The translations under genes and the position numbers were made by a program. A stretch of DNA of 64,000 nt from Chloroflexota bacterium (GTDB lineage Bacteria > Chloroflexota > Anaerolineae > Anaerolineales > UBA11579), in the NCBI GenBank assembly GCA_019456165.1, contig VRUJ01000009.1, positions 43,429 to 107,428 of the forward strand, read 5' to 3'. Positions 8,987 through 17,367 of the stretch are shown one piece after another (position 1 is the stretch's first letter; each line of letters begins with the position of its first letter). The notes beneath the pieces are model-generated. The model was given only the letters and a program-made list of their open reading frames with translations. It ran no database searches and was not told the DNA's origin.

Positions 8987-10216
8987 CTAATCCCAAGTTG
9001 GCATAGAAGCAACAATTCCCAAATTATCAACAAAGGGCATGTATTCCGGATCATAAGCCTCAAGTATAGTGAAACCAATCGCTCTTTCTACTTTATCTAT
9101 GACCGTTCCTTTGTGAACAATAAAAAGTGAAAAATGATAATCTCCAGGATTTAGTTTCAAATCTTGGAATGTGACATTTATTTCCAGGTTCTTGTTTTTT
9201 TGAATTGCGTAGTATTTGTTTTGATTTCTACTTACAGCGTTAATGATATTGGGATAAAGGGGTGATTCAACTCTAAGCATGATATCTAAATTATCAGTAT
9301 CTTTTTTGGTGGTTATCTCCAATGAAAGAGTGAAAGATTCCCCAAATCTTAATTTGTTTGTTTGGTTATTTGAGGAATTTTTGAAAGCACAAAATGTAAA
9401 TTTGCAGTCCGTACCAAATCCTTTTTGTCTGGGTGTATCCATAAGTGATACAGAGCTATCTGTATTTTCAAAGCTAGATAAATATTTTGGGATTGCTTCT
9501 TGCGCACTTCCCTGAAATAGAATTTTTCCACTATCAAAGATAATAGTTTCTTGACAGAGTTTTTGGATGTGGCTCATATTATGGCTGACAAATAAAATAG
9601 TTCTACCACCGTGAGCAACTTCGTCCATCTTGCCCAAGCATTTTTTCTGAAATTCTGCATCCCCCACCGCCAAAACTTCATCGATCAGGAGGATTTCTGG
9701 GTCTAGGTGTGCAGCCACGGAAAATGCCAGCCGCACCTGCATACCGGAAGAATACCTTTTCACCGGAGTCTCTAGAAATTTTTCTACACCTGAAAAATCG
9801 ACGATCTCATCAAATTTATTCCTAATCTCGGTCCTTGTCATTCCTAAAACAGCCCCACTTAAGAAAATATTTTCTCTCCCGGTTAATTCTGAATGAAATC
9901 CTGTGCCGACTTCGAGCAGAGACCCGATGCGTCCATAGATATCTGCATAGCCCGATGTGGGCTCTGTGATCCGTGATAAGACCTTTAGTAGGGTGGTTTT
10001 ACCTGCGCCGTTTCGTCCGATGATACCAACCACTTCACCATGATTGATCTCAAATGAGACATCTTTAAGCGCCCAGATGCGCTCTTTCTGTGTTCTCTGG
10101 CGTTTTAGGGCTTTTATGATATCTTCTTGCAAGGTTCGCTTATCTGGTTTGGCTTGATCTGTGCTAATTACATAAGCTTTGCTTATTTTGTTGGCTTGAA
10201 TCGCAATATTGCTCAT
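8987..10216 (-). CDS. wzt: Polysaccharide ABC exporter ATPase (Wzt/TagH type) with C-terminal recognition domain
   Basis: The 409-residue protein has an ABC domain over about residues 5-250: Walker A GIIGRNGAGKTT, signature YSSGMQVRLAF, Walker B ILLIDEVLAVGD and switch-His FVSHNM. After it come about 150 residues of beta-rich sequence, the size and position of the Wzt C-terminal domain that binds the modified end of the finished glycan in O-antigen exporters. The ATG overlaps the permease stop in a TAATG arrangement, so the pair is translated together. It should drive ATP-dependent export of undecaprenyl-linked polysaccharide across the cytoplasmic membrane. The extra domain suggests the polymer carries a terminal cap, in line with nearby methyltransferases. 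Confidence 0.92.
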   Translation of the reverse strand: MSNIAIQANKISKAYVISTDQAKPDKRTLQEDIIKALKRQRTQKERIWALKDVSFEINHGEVVGIIGRNGAGKTTLLKVLSRITEPTSGYADIYGRIGSLLEVGTGFHSELTGRENIFLSGAVLGMTRTEIRNKFDEIVDFSGVEKFLETPVKRYSSGMQVRLAFSVAAHLDPEILLIDEVLAVGDAEFQKKCLGKMDEVAHGGRTILFVSHNMSHIQKLCQETIIFDSGKILFQGSAQEAIPKYLSSFENTDSSVSLMDTPRQKGFGTDCKFTFCAFKNSSNNQTNKLRFGESFTLSLEITTKKDTDNLDIMLRVESPLYPNIINAVSRNQNKYYAIQKNKNLEINVTFQDLKLNPGDYHFSLFIVHKGTVIDKVERAIGFTILEAYDPEYMPFVDNLGIVASMPTWD

Positions 10217-11067
10217 TAGATCACATCCGCAAATCTGCGTTCCAGGCGTTTAAAAATATAGGAACCTGTGAAAAAGAGGAGAAAACTGATAGGCAGCGCC
10301 ATGCCTGCTGAGAGCCATGGAAATTCCTCTCCACCTAATAAAGCCCAACGGAAACTTTCAAGGATACCTGTAATCGGGTTCAAGGAATATAACCACAGCC
10401 ATTCTGGGGGAATTAGGTCAATCGAGTAAGCCAAAGGAGAGGCGTACATCCATAATTGAATGACAAATGGTAGGGCGTAAATAAAATCGCGATAAAAAAC
10501 GCTGAATGCAGAAATCCATAAACCGACACCTACAGATGTAATAAGGCACATAATAAGTAGGAGAGGGATAGCAAGCAAGTTATAAGTAAATGGGATTTTG
10601 TAAAGAATAAGGAGTAATAAAAATACAGCGCCGCTCACAAAAAAATCTAGGACTGTAGAAAATGAACTGGAAATCGGGAGAATGATACGAGGAAAGTATA
10701 CTTTGTTAATTAAGCCCGCGTCTTTTACAAGGCTTTGGCTTGCCCTCTGCATTGATTGAGAAAAGATATTCCAGGGAAGCATCCCGGCAAAGGCAAATAG
10801 TTCATAGGCAACATCACCTGAAGGTAATTTTGCTAAGCGGCCAAATATGATCGCGAAAAGTGCGGACGTAATTAACGGTTGAAGGATGACCCAGGTAACT
10901 CCAAGAGCAGTCTGCTTATAACGCAAACGGATGTCGCGCTCCGTCATGATTCGGAAAAGATCGCGGTACCTCCAAAGTTCTTTGAAATTAATTGAGAGCC
11001 ACCCTTTGGATGGTTCAATGCGCAGGTGAAATTTTTTGTTATTTGTTGAGGATTCTGATATCTCCAT
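10216..11067 (-). CDS. wzm: Polysaccharide ABC exporter permease (Wzm/TagG type)
   Basis: This is an ABC-2 type permease of 283 residues with a cytoplasmic N-terminal amphipathic part (FKELWRYRDLFRIMTERDI, typical of the family) and six hydrophobic segments. The family signature region with KDAGLINKVYFPRIILP lies in the loop before the third membrane span. I chose the ATG at 11067 because the family usually begins about 30 residues before ELWRYRDL; an upstream ATG at 11148 would add 27 atypical residues. It forms the channel with the ATPase that follows it, with a one-base TAATG overlap. Confidence 0.9.
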   Translation of the reverse strand: MEISESSTNNKKFHLRIEPSKGWLSINFKELWRYRDLFRIMTERDIRLRYKQTALGVTWVILQPLITSALFAIIFGRLAKLPSGDVAYELFAFAGMLPWNIFSQSMQRASQSLVKDAGLINKVYFPRIILPISSSFSTVLDFFVSGAVFLLLLILYKIPFTYNLLAIPLLLIMCLITSVGVGLWISAFSVFYRDFIYALPFVIQLWMYASPLAYSIDLIPPEWLWLYSLNPITGILESFRWALLGGEEFPWLSAGMALPISFLLFFTGSYIFKRLERRFADVI

Positions 11068-11148
11068 AAGGTGTTTTCCACGGTTATAGTGTGGGTTGAA
11101 TTTTACCATTAGACAAAAACTTTGACACCATACAATACTTGACTGCAC

Positions 11149-11664
11149 GCCCAGGAGTGCAGAGCTCTTTCATGCTCGGGATAACAAACAGTAGTATTTA
11201 GCTGGCCTATATCGACTAAGACGCTATTGTCCCGAAAATAAACTGCTAGAGATCCAATTAGCCTGGTTGGAATTGAACCTACAACCGAACGTTTCCTTGC
11301 TTAAGTGTCCATCCTGTCCATACAGTACCATAGCGTCCATTGTGTCCACGACATGATGGTGAAATTGTCAATTTGAAGTCCCTTTATTCTACAATAATCT
11401 GGCCCCCGCGGATGTGTATTTTGGAAGAAATGATGAGGTGCTGAGCAGACGAGAGAAGATTAAAAGTCTCTTTTTTTTACTTTATTGGTTCCACTCTAAC
11501 TGACACCAAACTGTAAAGGAAGACAAGCTTACATTGTCACCATATTGTGCCACTTCCTGGATGCAGCACTAATAATTTGAGGCTTCTTTATACCTTTTGT
11601 GAGAATCCCAAAAGTAAGCTTCATCCACATATGAAAATATTTCATATTATTTTGTTTTACAGAT
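11149..11664. other. Long intergenic gap upstream of the exporter
   Basis: About 515 bases with no coding frame I can support. It contains the tRNA-like scar at 11261-11291 and, just after it, a short stretch with several GTCCAT-like repeats (about 11306-11350). The rest shows nothing recognisable. Confidence 0.5.
11261..11291 (-). repeat. Degenerate copy of a tRNA 3' part (possible att scar)
   Basis: These bases match the T-arm and variable-loop part of the CAT tRNA at 12492-12563. A 17-base core, gaacctacaaccgaacg, is identical in both, and 10 of the 14 bases before it match. The match stops at the tRNA anticodon arm. The two copies are in the same orientation and bracket about 1.2 kb with one orphan gene, the layout left by integration into a tRNA 3' end. 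No integrase gene is present. Confidence 0.45.
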
Positions 11665-12165
11665 TTACCTAATCGAAAATGAATGTTCAAAGCCGACCGA
11701 AAAACAAGAATATGATGTCTTGATTAATGGAATATCATATTCTTGTACTTTCTGAATAATTTCATCTGTGGTTTTTCCCATATGTTTATATATTAAACCA
11801 ACTAATCCGCCAATATGAAGATGGATCGGTTTCTTTGATTCAATAAGGATTCCAATAGTGGTGTCTGGAAGTGAGTTAAAATCAATGTTAGAAATTTGTG
11901 GGTTGGTCATTCCATAATCGACGCCTGATAAAAATGCTCCCCTGCTTAGGTAACCCATTCTTTTTCCGATTTCTTTACCAAAGTGATAAGATTTTTTTCG
12001 ATCAAATACCCCCAAATCAAAACATTGATTTTGGAGATCCCAGGTGATATTTCTAAATTCATCGCATAAAACCTCAATTTTTTGTTCAATTCGTTTAGTT
12101 GCCTCAATATAACACCACTTGTTCCATATTGTCTTTAATTCGATTTCATCATCGCTATTTGTCAT
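11665..12165 (-). CDS. Hypothetical protein
   Basis: I do not recognise this 166-residue protein. It is rich in Ile, Lys and aromatic residues, has no membrane segment or signal peptide, and shows a GKEIGKRMGYLSRGAFLSGVDYG stretch split by a glycine-rich turn. ATG at 12165 is chosen because GGTGA lies five bases upstream; a GTG at 12177 is an alternative. The gene stands alone, is AT-rich, and lies between a tRNA-like scar and two intact tRNA genes, which suggests it came in on a mobile element. Its function is unknown. Confidence 0.55.
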   Translation of the reverse strand: MTNSDDEIELKTIWNKWCYIEATKRIEQKIEVLCDEFRNITWDLQNQCFDLGVFDRKKSYHFGKEIGKRMGYLSRGAFLSGVDYGMTNPQISNIDFNSLPDTTIGILIESKKPIHLHIGGLVGLIYKHMGKTTDEIIQKVQEYDIPLIKTSYSCFSVGFEHSFSIR

Positions 12166-12177
12166 AATTGTCACCAC

Positions 12178-12491
12178 TGTAAATATTTATTCTGTATCTT
12201 CTAAGATTTCAGCCTATGCCCTAGATTGAGGAATCACCTTTTATACATCAGCTTTATTCATAATGCGTATAAACAAATGGAATTATCATAAGGGATTATA
12301 CGATAAAAGTTAATTCATCAATTCCCCATGAATATTCCCTCTGAAATCCAGGAATCTTTAATGTGTTATTGGAAAACATAACATCTTTGAGACTTTTATT
12401 CTTTGCATCGAAATTTAGCAGTACTGTTACTGTTTATCCTCCACACAATCAAATTTTATATATAAATGCGCACTCCAACTGGTCAAAAAGG
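12178..12491. other. Gap upstream of the orphan gene
   Basis: About 310 AT-rich bases with no supportable gene or hairpin. It must hold the promoter for the orphan gene and the transcription end of the tRNA pair. Confidence 0.4.
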
Positions 12492-12563
12492 TGGGCCCGG
12501 TAGGATTCGAACCTACAACCGAACGGTTATGAGCCGTCTGCTCCGCCATTGAGCTACGGGCCC
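12492..12563 (-). tRNA. tRNA with CAT anticodon (Met or Ile2)
   Basis: On the minus strand the cloverleaf is complete: acceptor GGGCCCG/CGGGCCC, D-arm GCTC/GAGC, anticodon arm GACGG-CTCATAA-CCGTT with anticodon CAT, and T-arm GTAGG-TTCGAAT-CCTAC. The discriminator base is A and the CCA end is not encoded (ACCT follows). A CAT tRNA can be elongator Met or, after lysidine modification, Ile2; initiator features are absent. It lies 35 bases downstream of the Gly tRNA, so both are probably cut from one transcript. Confidence 0.95.
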
Positions 12564-12598
12564 TGCTAGCGATACAACAATACTTCGATAGAAAAGAG

Positions 12599-12670
12599 AG
12601 CGGGCGATGGGATTCGAACCCATGAATATCAGCTTGGAAGGCTGATGCCTTACCACTTGGCCACGCCCGC
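12599..12670 (-). tRNA. tRNA-Gly (TCC)
   Basis: The minus strand folds as a full cloverleaf: acceptor GCGGGCG/CGCCCGC, D-arm GCCA with the AGTGGTAA loop, anticodon arm TCAGC-CTTCCAA-GCTGA with anticodon TCC, and T-arm ATGGG-TTCGAAT-CCCAT. The discriminator is T and CCA is not encoded. It is first in the two-tRNA unit. Confidence 0.96.
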
Positions 12671-12763
12671 GCGTGTGTGACCGCGCGAGAAGATTCTACC
12701 GTGAGGCACAAAGCAGGTCAAGCAATTGTGAAAAGTCAGGCAGACACACGAGTAAAATCATCT

Positions 12764-12769
12764 TATAAT
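12764..12769 (+). promoter_or_regulatory. -10 box of nfeD, leaderless arrangement
   Basis: TATAAT ends six bases before the ATG at 12776. The expected start of transcription coincides with the start codon, so the nfeD mRNA is probably leaderless. There is no Shine-Dalgarno sequence in the six bases available. Confidence 0.5.
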
Positions 12770-12775
12770 TGAAGC

Positions 12776-14110
12776 ATGTTCAAACGCACATTACTGTTGA
12801 CAATAATTATCCTTGGGACGATTACCATCTTGTCCACACCAGCGGCCCAGGCGCAGGAGCAGAGCGCCGGAGAAGTTGTCGTCATCACCGCCAAGGGCGC
12901 CCTGAACCCCGCGATGGCAGGTTATATCCTGCGCGGCATTGAGATCGCTGCACAACGCAACTCGGAATTGGTCGTCTTGCAGCTGGACACTCCCGGAGGC
13001 AGCTTAGACCTCATGGATGACATCGTCCAACACATCCTCAACAGTCCTGTGCCTGTAGCTGTATACGTCTCACCTCGAGGCGCAATTGCCGGCAGCGCGG
13101 GTACGATCATCACCCTCGCGGGACACGTGGCAGCCATGGCTCCGGGGACGGCTATCGGAGCAGCCAGCCCGGTCGGTGGGCAAGGGGAGGATATCGAAGA
13201 AACCATGGAAGCCAAAGTCAAGGAGATCTTAAGAGCCCAGATCCGTTCGCTAGCCGAGAATCGCCCAGCTGAGGCAATAGCCCTGGCCGAGCAGACGGTG
13301 GAAAACGCTATCGCCGTTTCTGCTAGCGAAGCTTTGGAAGTCGGGATGATAGACTTCATCGCTGCAAACCTCTCAGACCTGCTGCATCAATTGGATGGCC
13401 TACGCGTTGAAACCGAAGCAGGGTCACGCACACTGGAAACCGAATTTTTAACCATCAATGAGATTAACTTCACATTTGTAGAGCAGCTCCTAGCAATCTT
13501 GACCAACCCCAACATTGTCTTCATCCTGCTAACCTTAGGAGTGCAATCCATATTGATCGAACTGGGCAGCCCGGGTGGTTGGGTGGCCGGTTTCGTGGGG
13601 GTAGTTTCCCTTGCGTTGGCAGGTTACGGCTTGGGTTTCCTACCAGTGAACTGGTTTGGTTTGTTATTCGTGTTGCTTGCCTTTGCTTTGTTTTATCTTG
13701 AGATCAAAGCTCCGGTCCATGGGGCATTAAGCATTGCGGGTATGGCTGCGTTCATCATCGGCGCACTGGTCTTGTTCAACTCAGGCGGCACACCTGAATT
13801 CTTACGCGTCTCGGTTCCTTTAGTAACAGTAACAAGTTTGATCACCGCGGCCACCTTCATAGCCATGGTGAGTTTCGCCATCCGCGCTCTTAAAATCCCC
13901 GTTCAAATGGGCCAAGCTTCACTTTTAGGTCGCAGTGGGATCGTGCGCCGTGAGATTACCTCTGGCGGACAGGGAAGCGTGCACTTAAGCGGAGAAATGT
14001 GGACCGCCGAACTGGCCGAGGGTGAGACAACCTTACCGGAAGGCACACGTGTGGAGGTCGTTGCGCTAGATGGGGTGCGATTAATCGTGAAGAAGAGTAC
14101 GCAATCTTAG
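12776..14110 (+). CDS. nfeD: NfeD family membrane-bound serine protease
   Basis: This is the long, protease-containing form (444 residues). A signal peptide ends near STPAAQAQ (about residue 26). A ClpP-like domain follows: LDTPGGSLD near 66-74, the nucleophile in GSAGT near 107, and a Lys in AKVKEI near 145, giving a Ser-Lys dyad as in archaeal NfeD proteases. From about 235 to 370 there are four to five membrane helices, and the last 65 residues form the NfeD OB-fold (SLLGRSGIVRREI). Such proteins usually work with stomatin/SPFH partners in membrane quality control; no such gene is next to it. It is followed, after a 132-base gap with its own promoter, by lipA. Confidence 0.92.
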   Translation: MFKRTLLLTIIILGTITILSTPAAQAQEQSAGEVVVITAKGALNPAMAGYILRGIEIAAQRNSELVVLQLDTPGGSLDLMDDIVQHILNSPVPVAVYVSPRGAIAGSAGTIITLAGHVAAMAPGTAIGAASPVGGQGEDIEETMEAKVKEILRAQIRSLAENRPAEAIALAEQTVENAIAVSASEALEVGMIDFIAANLSDLLHQLDGLRVETEAGSRTLETEFLTINEINFTFVEQLLAILTNPNIVFILLTLGVQSILIELGSPGGWVAGFVGVVSLALAGYGLGFLPVNWFGLLFVLLAFALFYLEIKAPVHGALSIAGMAAFIIGALVLFNSGGTPEFLRVSVPLVTVTSLITAATFIAMVSFAIRALKIPVQMGQASLLGRSGIVRREITSGGQGSVHLSGEMWTAELAEGETTLPEGTRVEVVALDGVRLIVKKSTQS

Positions 14111-14177
14111 CGTCAAAATTCTATTAGAAAAAAGACTCAACGGTTTCCGAGGAATGCCCACAAAAACCCCCTGCGCT

Positions 14178-14206
14178 TTGAGGGACACGGGCAAATGGGG
14201 TAAAAT
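14178..14206 (+). promoter_or_regulatory. Sigma-70 type promoter of lipA
   Basis: A -35 box TTGAGG (14178-14183) and a -10 box TAAAAT (14201-14206) are separated by 17 bases. Transcription would begin about 30 bases before the lipA start, leaving room for the GGAG ribosome-binding site at 14233-14236. Confidence 0.6.
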
Positions 14207-14242
14207 TATGCCATCAGTTATTGTCAATATAACGGAGCAAAC

Positions 14243-15184
14243 ATGCCAAGTACAACCACGCGTGAGCGTATTAAGAAAATAGACATGAAGACCACCCCAA
14301 AGCGCCGTCCAGAGTGGATCCGCGTACGCGCCCCAATGGGTGAGAAATACGAAGAGATCAAAACACTAATGCGCAGCAAAGAACTGCACACAGTTTGCGA
14401 GGAAGCCATGTGCCCCAATCTGGGTGAGTGCTGGGGCAGCGGCACCGCTACCTTCCTGATGCTCGGTAACGTGTGCACGCGCACCTGCGGTTTCTGCGAC
14501 ATCAAGCACGGCACTCCCAATGAGTTGGACTGGAAAGAACCCCTGCGGGTAGCCCAGGCAGTCAAGGATATGAACCTAAAACACGCGGTGATAACCAGCG
14601 TGAACCGGGACGAGCGTGCAGACGGGGGAGCGCCCATTTTTGCTATGGTGATCAAACGCATCCGCCAGATTCACCCAAACTGTTCGGTTGAAGTGCTCAT
14701 CCCCGATTTCAAAGGCAGCGCCGAGGCTTTGCGCATCGTAATGCAGGCGCGTCCAGAGATACTTAACCACAACGTGGAGACAGTGCCGCGCCTTTTCAAG
14801 CATGTACAGCCCCAAGACCGCTACGAATGGGCTGCCGCCACTTTAAGCAACGCTAAGAAGATGGATACAGAAGTGTTGACCAAATCCGGGCTTATGCTTG
14901 GGTTGGGGGAGACTATGGATGAAATCAAGCAAGTGATGGACGACCAACGCAGCTGGGGAGTTGATATCCTCACCCTCGGCCAGTATCTACAGCCCAGTAA
15001 AAAACACCTGCCCATCGAACGTTATTACCACCCGGATGAATTTGCAGAGTTGAAAGAATACGGCCTAAGCATTGGCTTCAAATGGGTGGAGAGCGGCCCC
15101 CTGGTGCGTTCCTCATACCATGCGGCTGAGCAAGTGCGCGCACTCAGCGTGGTGCACCGCAAGCTGTTTGGGGATAATGCTTAA
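14243..15184 (+). CDS. lipA: Lipoyl synthase
   Basis: LipA inserts two sulfur atoms into octanoyl groups on lipoyl domains of 2-oxoacid dehydrogenases and the glycine cleavage H protein. The 313-residue protein has both cluster motifs: [12 protein letters not shown] near residues 52-63 for the auxiliary 4Fe-4S cluster and [13 protein letters not shown] near 78-90 for the radical-SAM cluster. The C-terminal [11 protein letters not shown] contains the conserved RSSY serine that binds the auxiliary cluster. Length is normal. ATG at 14243 has GGAG six bases upstream. No lipB or lplA is adjacent, so the octanoyl donor enzyme must be elsewhere. Confidence 0.97.
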   Translation: MPSTTTRERIKKIDMKTTPKRRPEWIRVRAPMGEKYEEIKTLMRSKELHTVCEEAMCPNLGECWGSGTATFLMLGNVCTRTCGFCDIKHGTPNELDWKEPLRVAQAVKDMNLKHAVITSVNRDERADGGAPIFAMVIKRIRQIHPNCSVEVLIPDFKGSAEALRIVMQARPEILNHNVETVPRLFKHVQPQDRYEWAAATLSNAKKMDTEVLTKSGLMLGLGETMDEIKQVMDDQRSWGVDILTLGQYLQPSKKHLPIERYYHPDEFAELKEYGLSIGFKWVESGPLVRSSYHAAEQVRALSVVHRKLFGDNA

Positions 15185-15269
15185 TTAATTACCAAAAAAT
15201 ATATAACATAAATCGAAAACTCCTACCACTTCTATTAGAATTCTTTTTCACATCCAGCATTTCAAATTA

Positions 15270-15385
15270 TCCAGGTTTATCTGGATTCATCTGCGGTTAA
15301 TTGTTTTTTTACAATTACGTTATACATAAACAGATTGTAAAGGGAATAGCCGCAAATGCACGCGGATAGACGCAGGTAATATTAT
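15270..15385. repeat. Dispersed repeat with ATCTGCGG/CCGCA ends
   Basis: The stretch carries atctggattcatctgcggtt at its left end and gccgcaaatgcacgcggat in inverted form at its right. The same family appears at 59325-59445. It has no coding frame and lies between lipA and the hydrolase gene. It resembles a small non-autonomous element or a highly copied intergenic repeat. Confidence 0.5.
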
Positions 15386-15452
15386 TATCAAAACAGCTGA
15401 AATGATCATATTCATACGAAGCAGCAGAGTTCTCTAACTTTCCAATATTATT

Positions 15453-16361
15453 TCAATCACCCAGAAGATACATATCAAAGAAAGCTATTATGCGGGCTTC
15501 AAACTCTTCAGGCATCTCTACGTCAAAGGAAATATGGCCGAGATCAGGCTCGAACCACAACTCCTTGGGTTCATTGGCGGTGTCATACAGGCGCTGGCCA
15601 CTATCCGTAGGGATGGCGGTATCAGCCCCCCCCTGTAGGATAAAGATTGGCCGAGGTGCAATTTGATCGATCACAGCTATTGCTGAAATATCCTCGGCTT
15701 GAAATCCCACTTCCTGCTCGGCAAAGTACTGGATCAGAGGAGCGAAGGGGAAAGCTGGTAAGATAGTTAAGGCTTCTATCCCAATCGCAATTTCATCTTG
15801 CAAGGAGGCGTATGAGCTCACCGTGATAAGCGCTTTGATTTGCTGGTTTTGGGCGGTGTATAGGATTGAAATCGCAGCCCCATTGGAGTTACCCAAGATG
15901 CCGATGCGCTCCGGGTCTACCTCGGGACGCGTCAGCAGGTATTGGTAAATGGCTTCCATATCCTGAAGTTCCATTACACCGAAGGAGATTACCTCACCTT
16001 CACTTCCGCCGTGGGCGCGCATATCTACCATGATAACGCCATACCCATGACGGGCAAGCATATCGGCTTCTTCAAGCATTTCCTCTCGATTGCCCTTATA
16101 ACCGTGCTGGGCAATCACAGCAGCTCCATTCCGAGAAGGGATGTACCAACCCACTAAATCAAAGCCGTCTACGGTAGTTAAAGTAATATCTTCAAACTCT
16201 AATCCAAAACTAGCCGGAGAGCGATAAATTGGTCTGCGCTCCTCAGGAGGGTTTGTGACCAGCTCGTGCGCCTGTAAATCAGAGGCGTATAATATGATAA
16301 TTAACGCACCAACAAAGGAAACGACTACTGTAAAAAGCAGGAGTTTTTGCCACTTTTTCAT
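15453..16361 (-). CDS. Alpha/beta hydrolase, membrane-anchored or secreted
   Basis: The 302-residue protein starts with a hydrophobic segment (residues 7-27) that anchors it or acts as a signal. The hydrolase fold follows: the oxyanion region AQHGYKGNREEM near 84, the nucleophile elbow GILGNSNGAA near 160 (G-x-S-x-G), the acid in LQGGADTAIP near 245, and the catalytic His in DLGHISF near 275. It belongs with the BAAT/dienelactone-like or FrsA-like peptidase/esterase group, but the substrate cannot be told. It sits downstream of the HAD phosphatase gene with a 42-base gap, so the two are probably one transcript. Confidence 0.85.
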   Translation of the reverse strand: MKKWQKLLLFTVVVSFVGALIIILYASDLQAHELVTNPPEERRPIYRSPASFGLEFEDITLTTVDGFDLVGWYIPSRNGAAVIAQHGYKGNREEMLEEADMLARHGYGVIMVDMRAHGGSEGEVISFGVMELQDMEAIYQYLLTRPEVDPERIGILGNSNGAAISILYTAQNQQIKALITVSSYASLQDEIAIGIEALTILPAFPFAPLIQYFAEQEVGFQAEDISAIAVIDQIAPRPIFILQGGADTAIPTDSGQRLYDTANEPKELWFEPDLGHISFDVEMPEEFEARIIAFFDMYLLGD

Positions 16362-16403
16362 CCTTACCTCCTAAGCTTTCCTCTTTAATTGCGGATAATA
16401 CTG

Positions 16404-17072
16404 CTAGTTGCTGGGCTTCTCCACCTTCTCCAAGAGGGCTTCCAAAGATAAGTCTTCCAAAGAGTTTAAAGTCAGATCTGCCGTATCCATGGGGAGTTGG
16501 GATGTTAATTGATTGGGCACGCACACACAATAAATTCCCGCTCGTTTGGCCGCCAAAACCCCGTTGGGAGAGTCTTCAAATACAACTGCCTGGTCCGCGG
16601 AAGTATCTAATTCAGCCAAAACGGATAAAAACAGTTCCGGGTCTGGCTTGGTTTTTTCGACATCATCAGCGGTACATATAGTATCAAAATAATCCACCAG
16701 AATAAGGCGGGTGAGGTGCCCAACCACCCAGCTCTCCGGTGAGCTGGAGCCGACGCCCAATTTTAACCCTAGCTCTTTAGCATCATCCAGATAACCTTGC
16801 ACACCAGGCAGTATGGGCTGGGTTTCCAGAGTAGCCAGGTAATCTTTGCGGCGCTTGATCCAGATGGCATCCCGGTCCACCTTTTGGCCAGTCAACTCTT
16901 CTAAATAATCATAAGGATCGAAATCCGAAGCCGCGTTGCCCCCCACAATAGAGCCCCATTTCTCCAGAGGCAGTTCAACTCCGCGTTCTCGATATACATT
17001 CTGCCAGGATTGGAAGTCAGGCATTTCAGTATCCAAAATTAGGCCGTCAAAATCGAAGATCAGGGCTTTCAT
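16404..17072 (-). CDS. HAD superfamily phosphatase (beta-phosphoglucomutase-like)
   Basis: This 222-residue protein is a subfamily I HAD enzyme. Motif I is DFDGLILDTE at residues 6-15 with the nucleophile Asp and general acid Asp. A helical cap lies at about 18-85, motif II is in GVGSSSPES near 107, the Lys of motif III in KTKPDPELF near 143, and motif IV in VVFEDSPNG near 167. DTE and the cap size place it with beta-phosphoglucomutase and phosphoglycolate phosphatase relatives. It dephosphorylates or isomerises a small phosphometabolite; which one is not visible. It is the first gene of a pair with the hydrolase. Confidence 0.9.
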   Translation of the reverse strand: MKALIFDFDGLILDTEMPDFQSWQNVYRERGVELPLEKWGSIVGGNAASDFDPYDYLEELTGQKVDRDAIWIKRRKDYLATLETQPILPGVQGYLDDAKELGLKLGVGSSSPESWVVGHLTRLILVDYFDTICTADDVEKTKPDPELFLSVLAELDTSADQAVVFEDSPNGVLAAKRAGIYCVCVPNQLTSQLPMDTADLTLNSLEDLSLEALLEKVEKPSN

Positions 17073-17235
17073 CTAGCTCTCCATCAGCAAAGAATAACCG
17101 CTAGTATACCCTAAGAATTATCACGAAGATTACACACAAATTATTTATTCAGATCATTTAAGGTTTTTTACTTTCAGATCAATCCACCCATCGATAATCA
17201 AATCATTATTTCTCAACAAAGGAAAAAACAATTGT

Positions 17236-17357
17236 GTCATTCCGAACCCCAAAAAGGGGTGAGGAATCCCCATTACCTATGTATTTTTCTCTATCATTCT
17301 CTCCTTCCAAGACAACCATCTAGGGATTCCTCTCTCCCCCTGGTCGTTCGGAATGAC
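17236..17357. repeat. Inverted-repeat element (MITE-like) between HAD gene and nuo operon
   Basis: The 122-base element starts with gtcattccgaac and has gaggaatccc at the inner end of its left arm. The right arm repeats the same words inverted (gggattcctc ... gttcggaatgac). The arms are about 33 bases with a central spacer. It has no gene. It ends ten bases after the nuoN stop, so as RNA it could also form a strong stem that ends or protects the nuo transcript. Confidence 0.65.
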
Positions 17358-17367
17358 ATGATAGATA

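Noticed and set aside
11306..11350. Short GTCCAT repeats as a regulatory or CRISPR-like array
   Set aside because: Only a few imperfect copies with irregular spacing; too little to call.
12427..12711. A minus-strand frame of 94 codons
   Set aside because: It runs straight through both tRNA genes; the translated tRNAs give the common ARSSMAEQ/AWPSGKA-like artefact.
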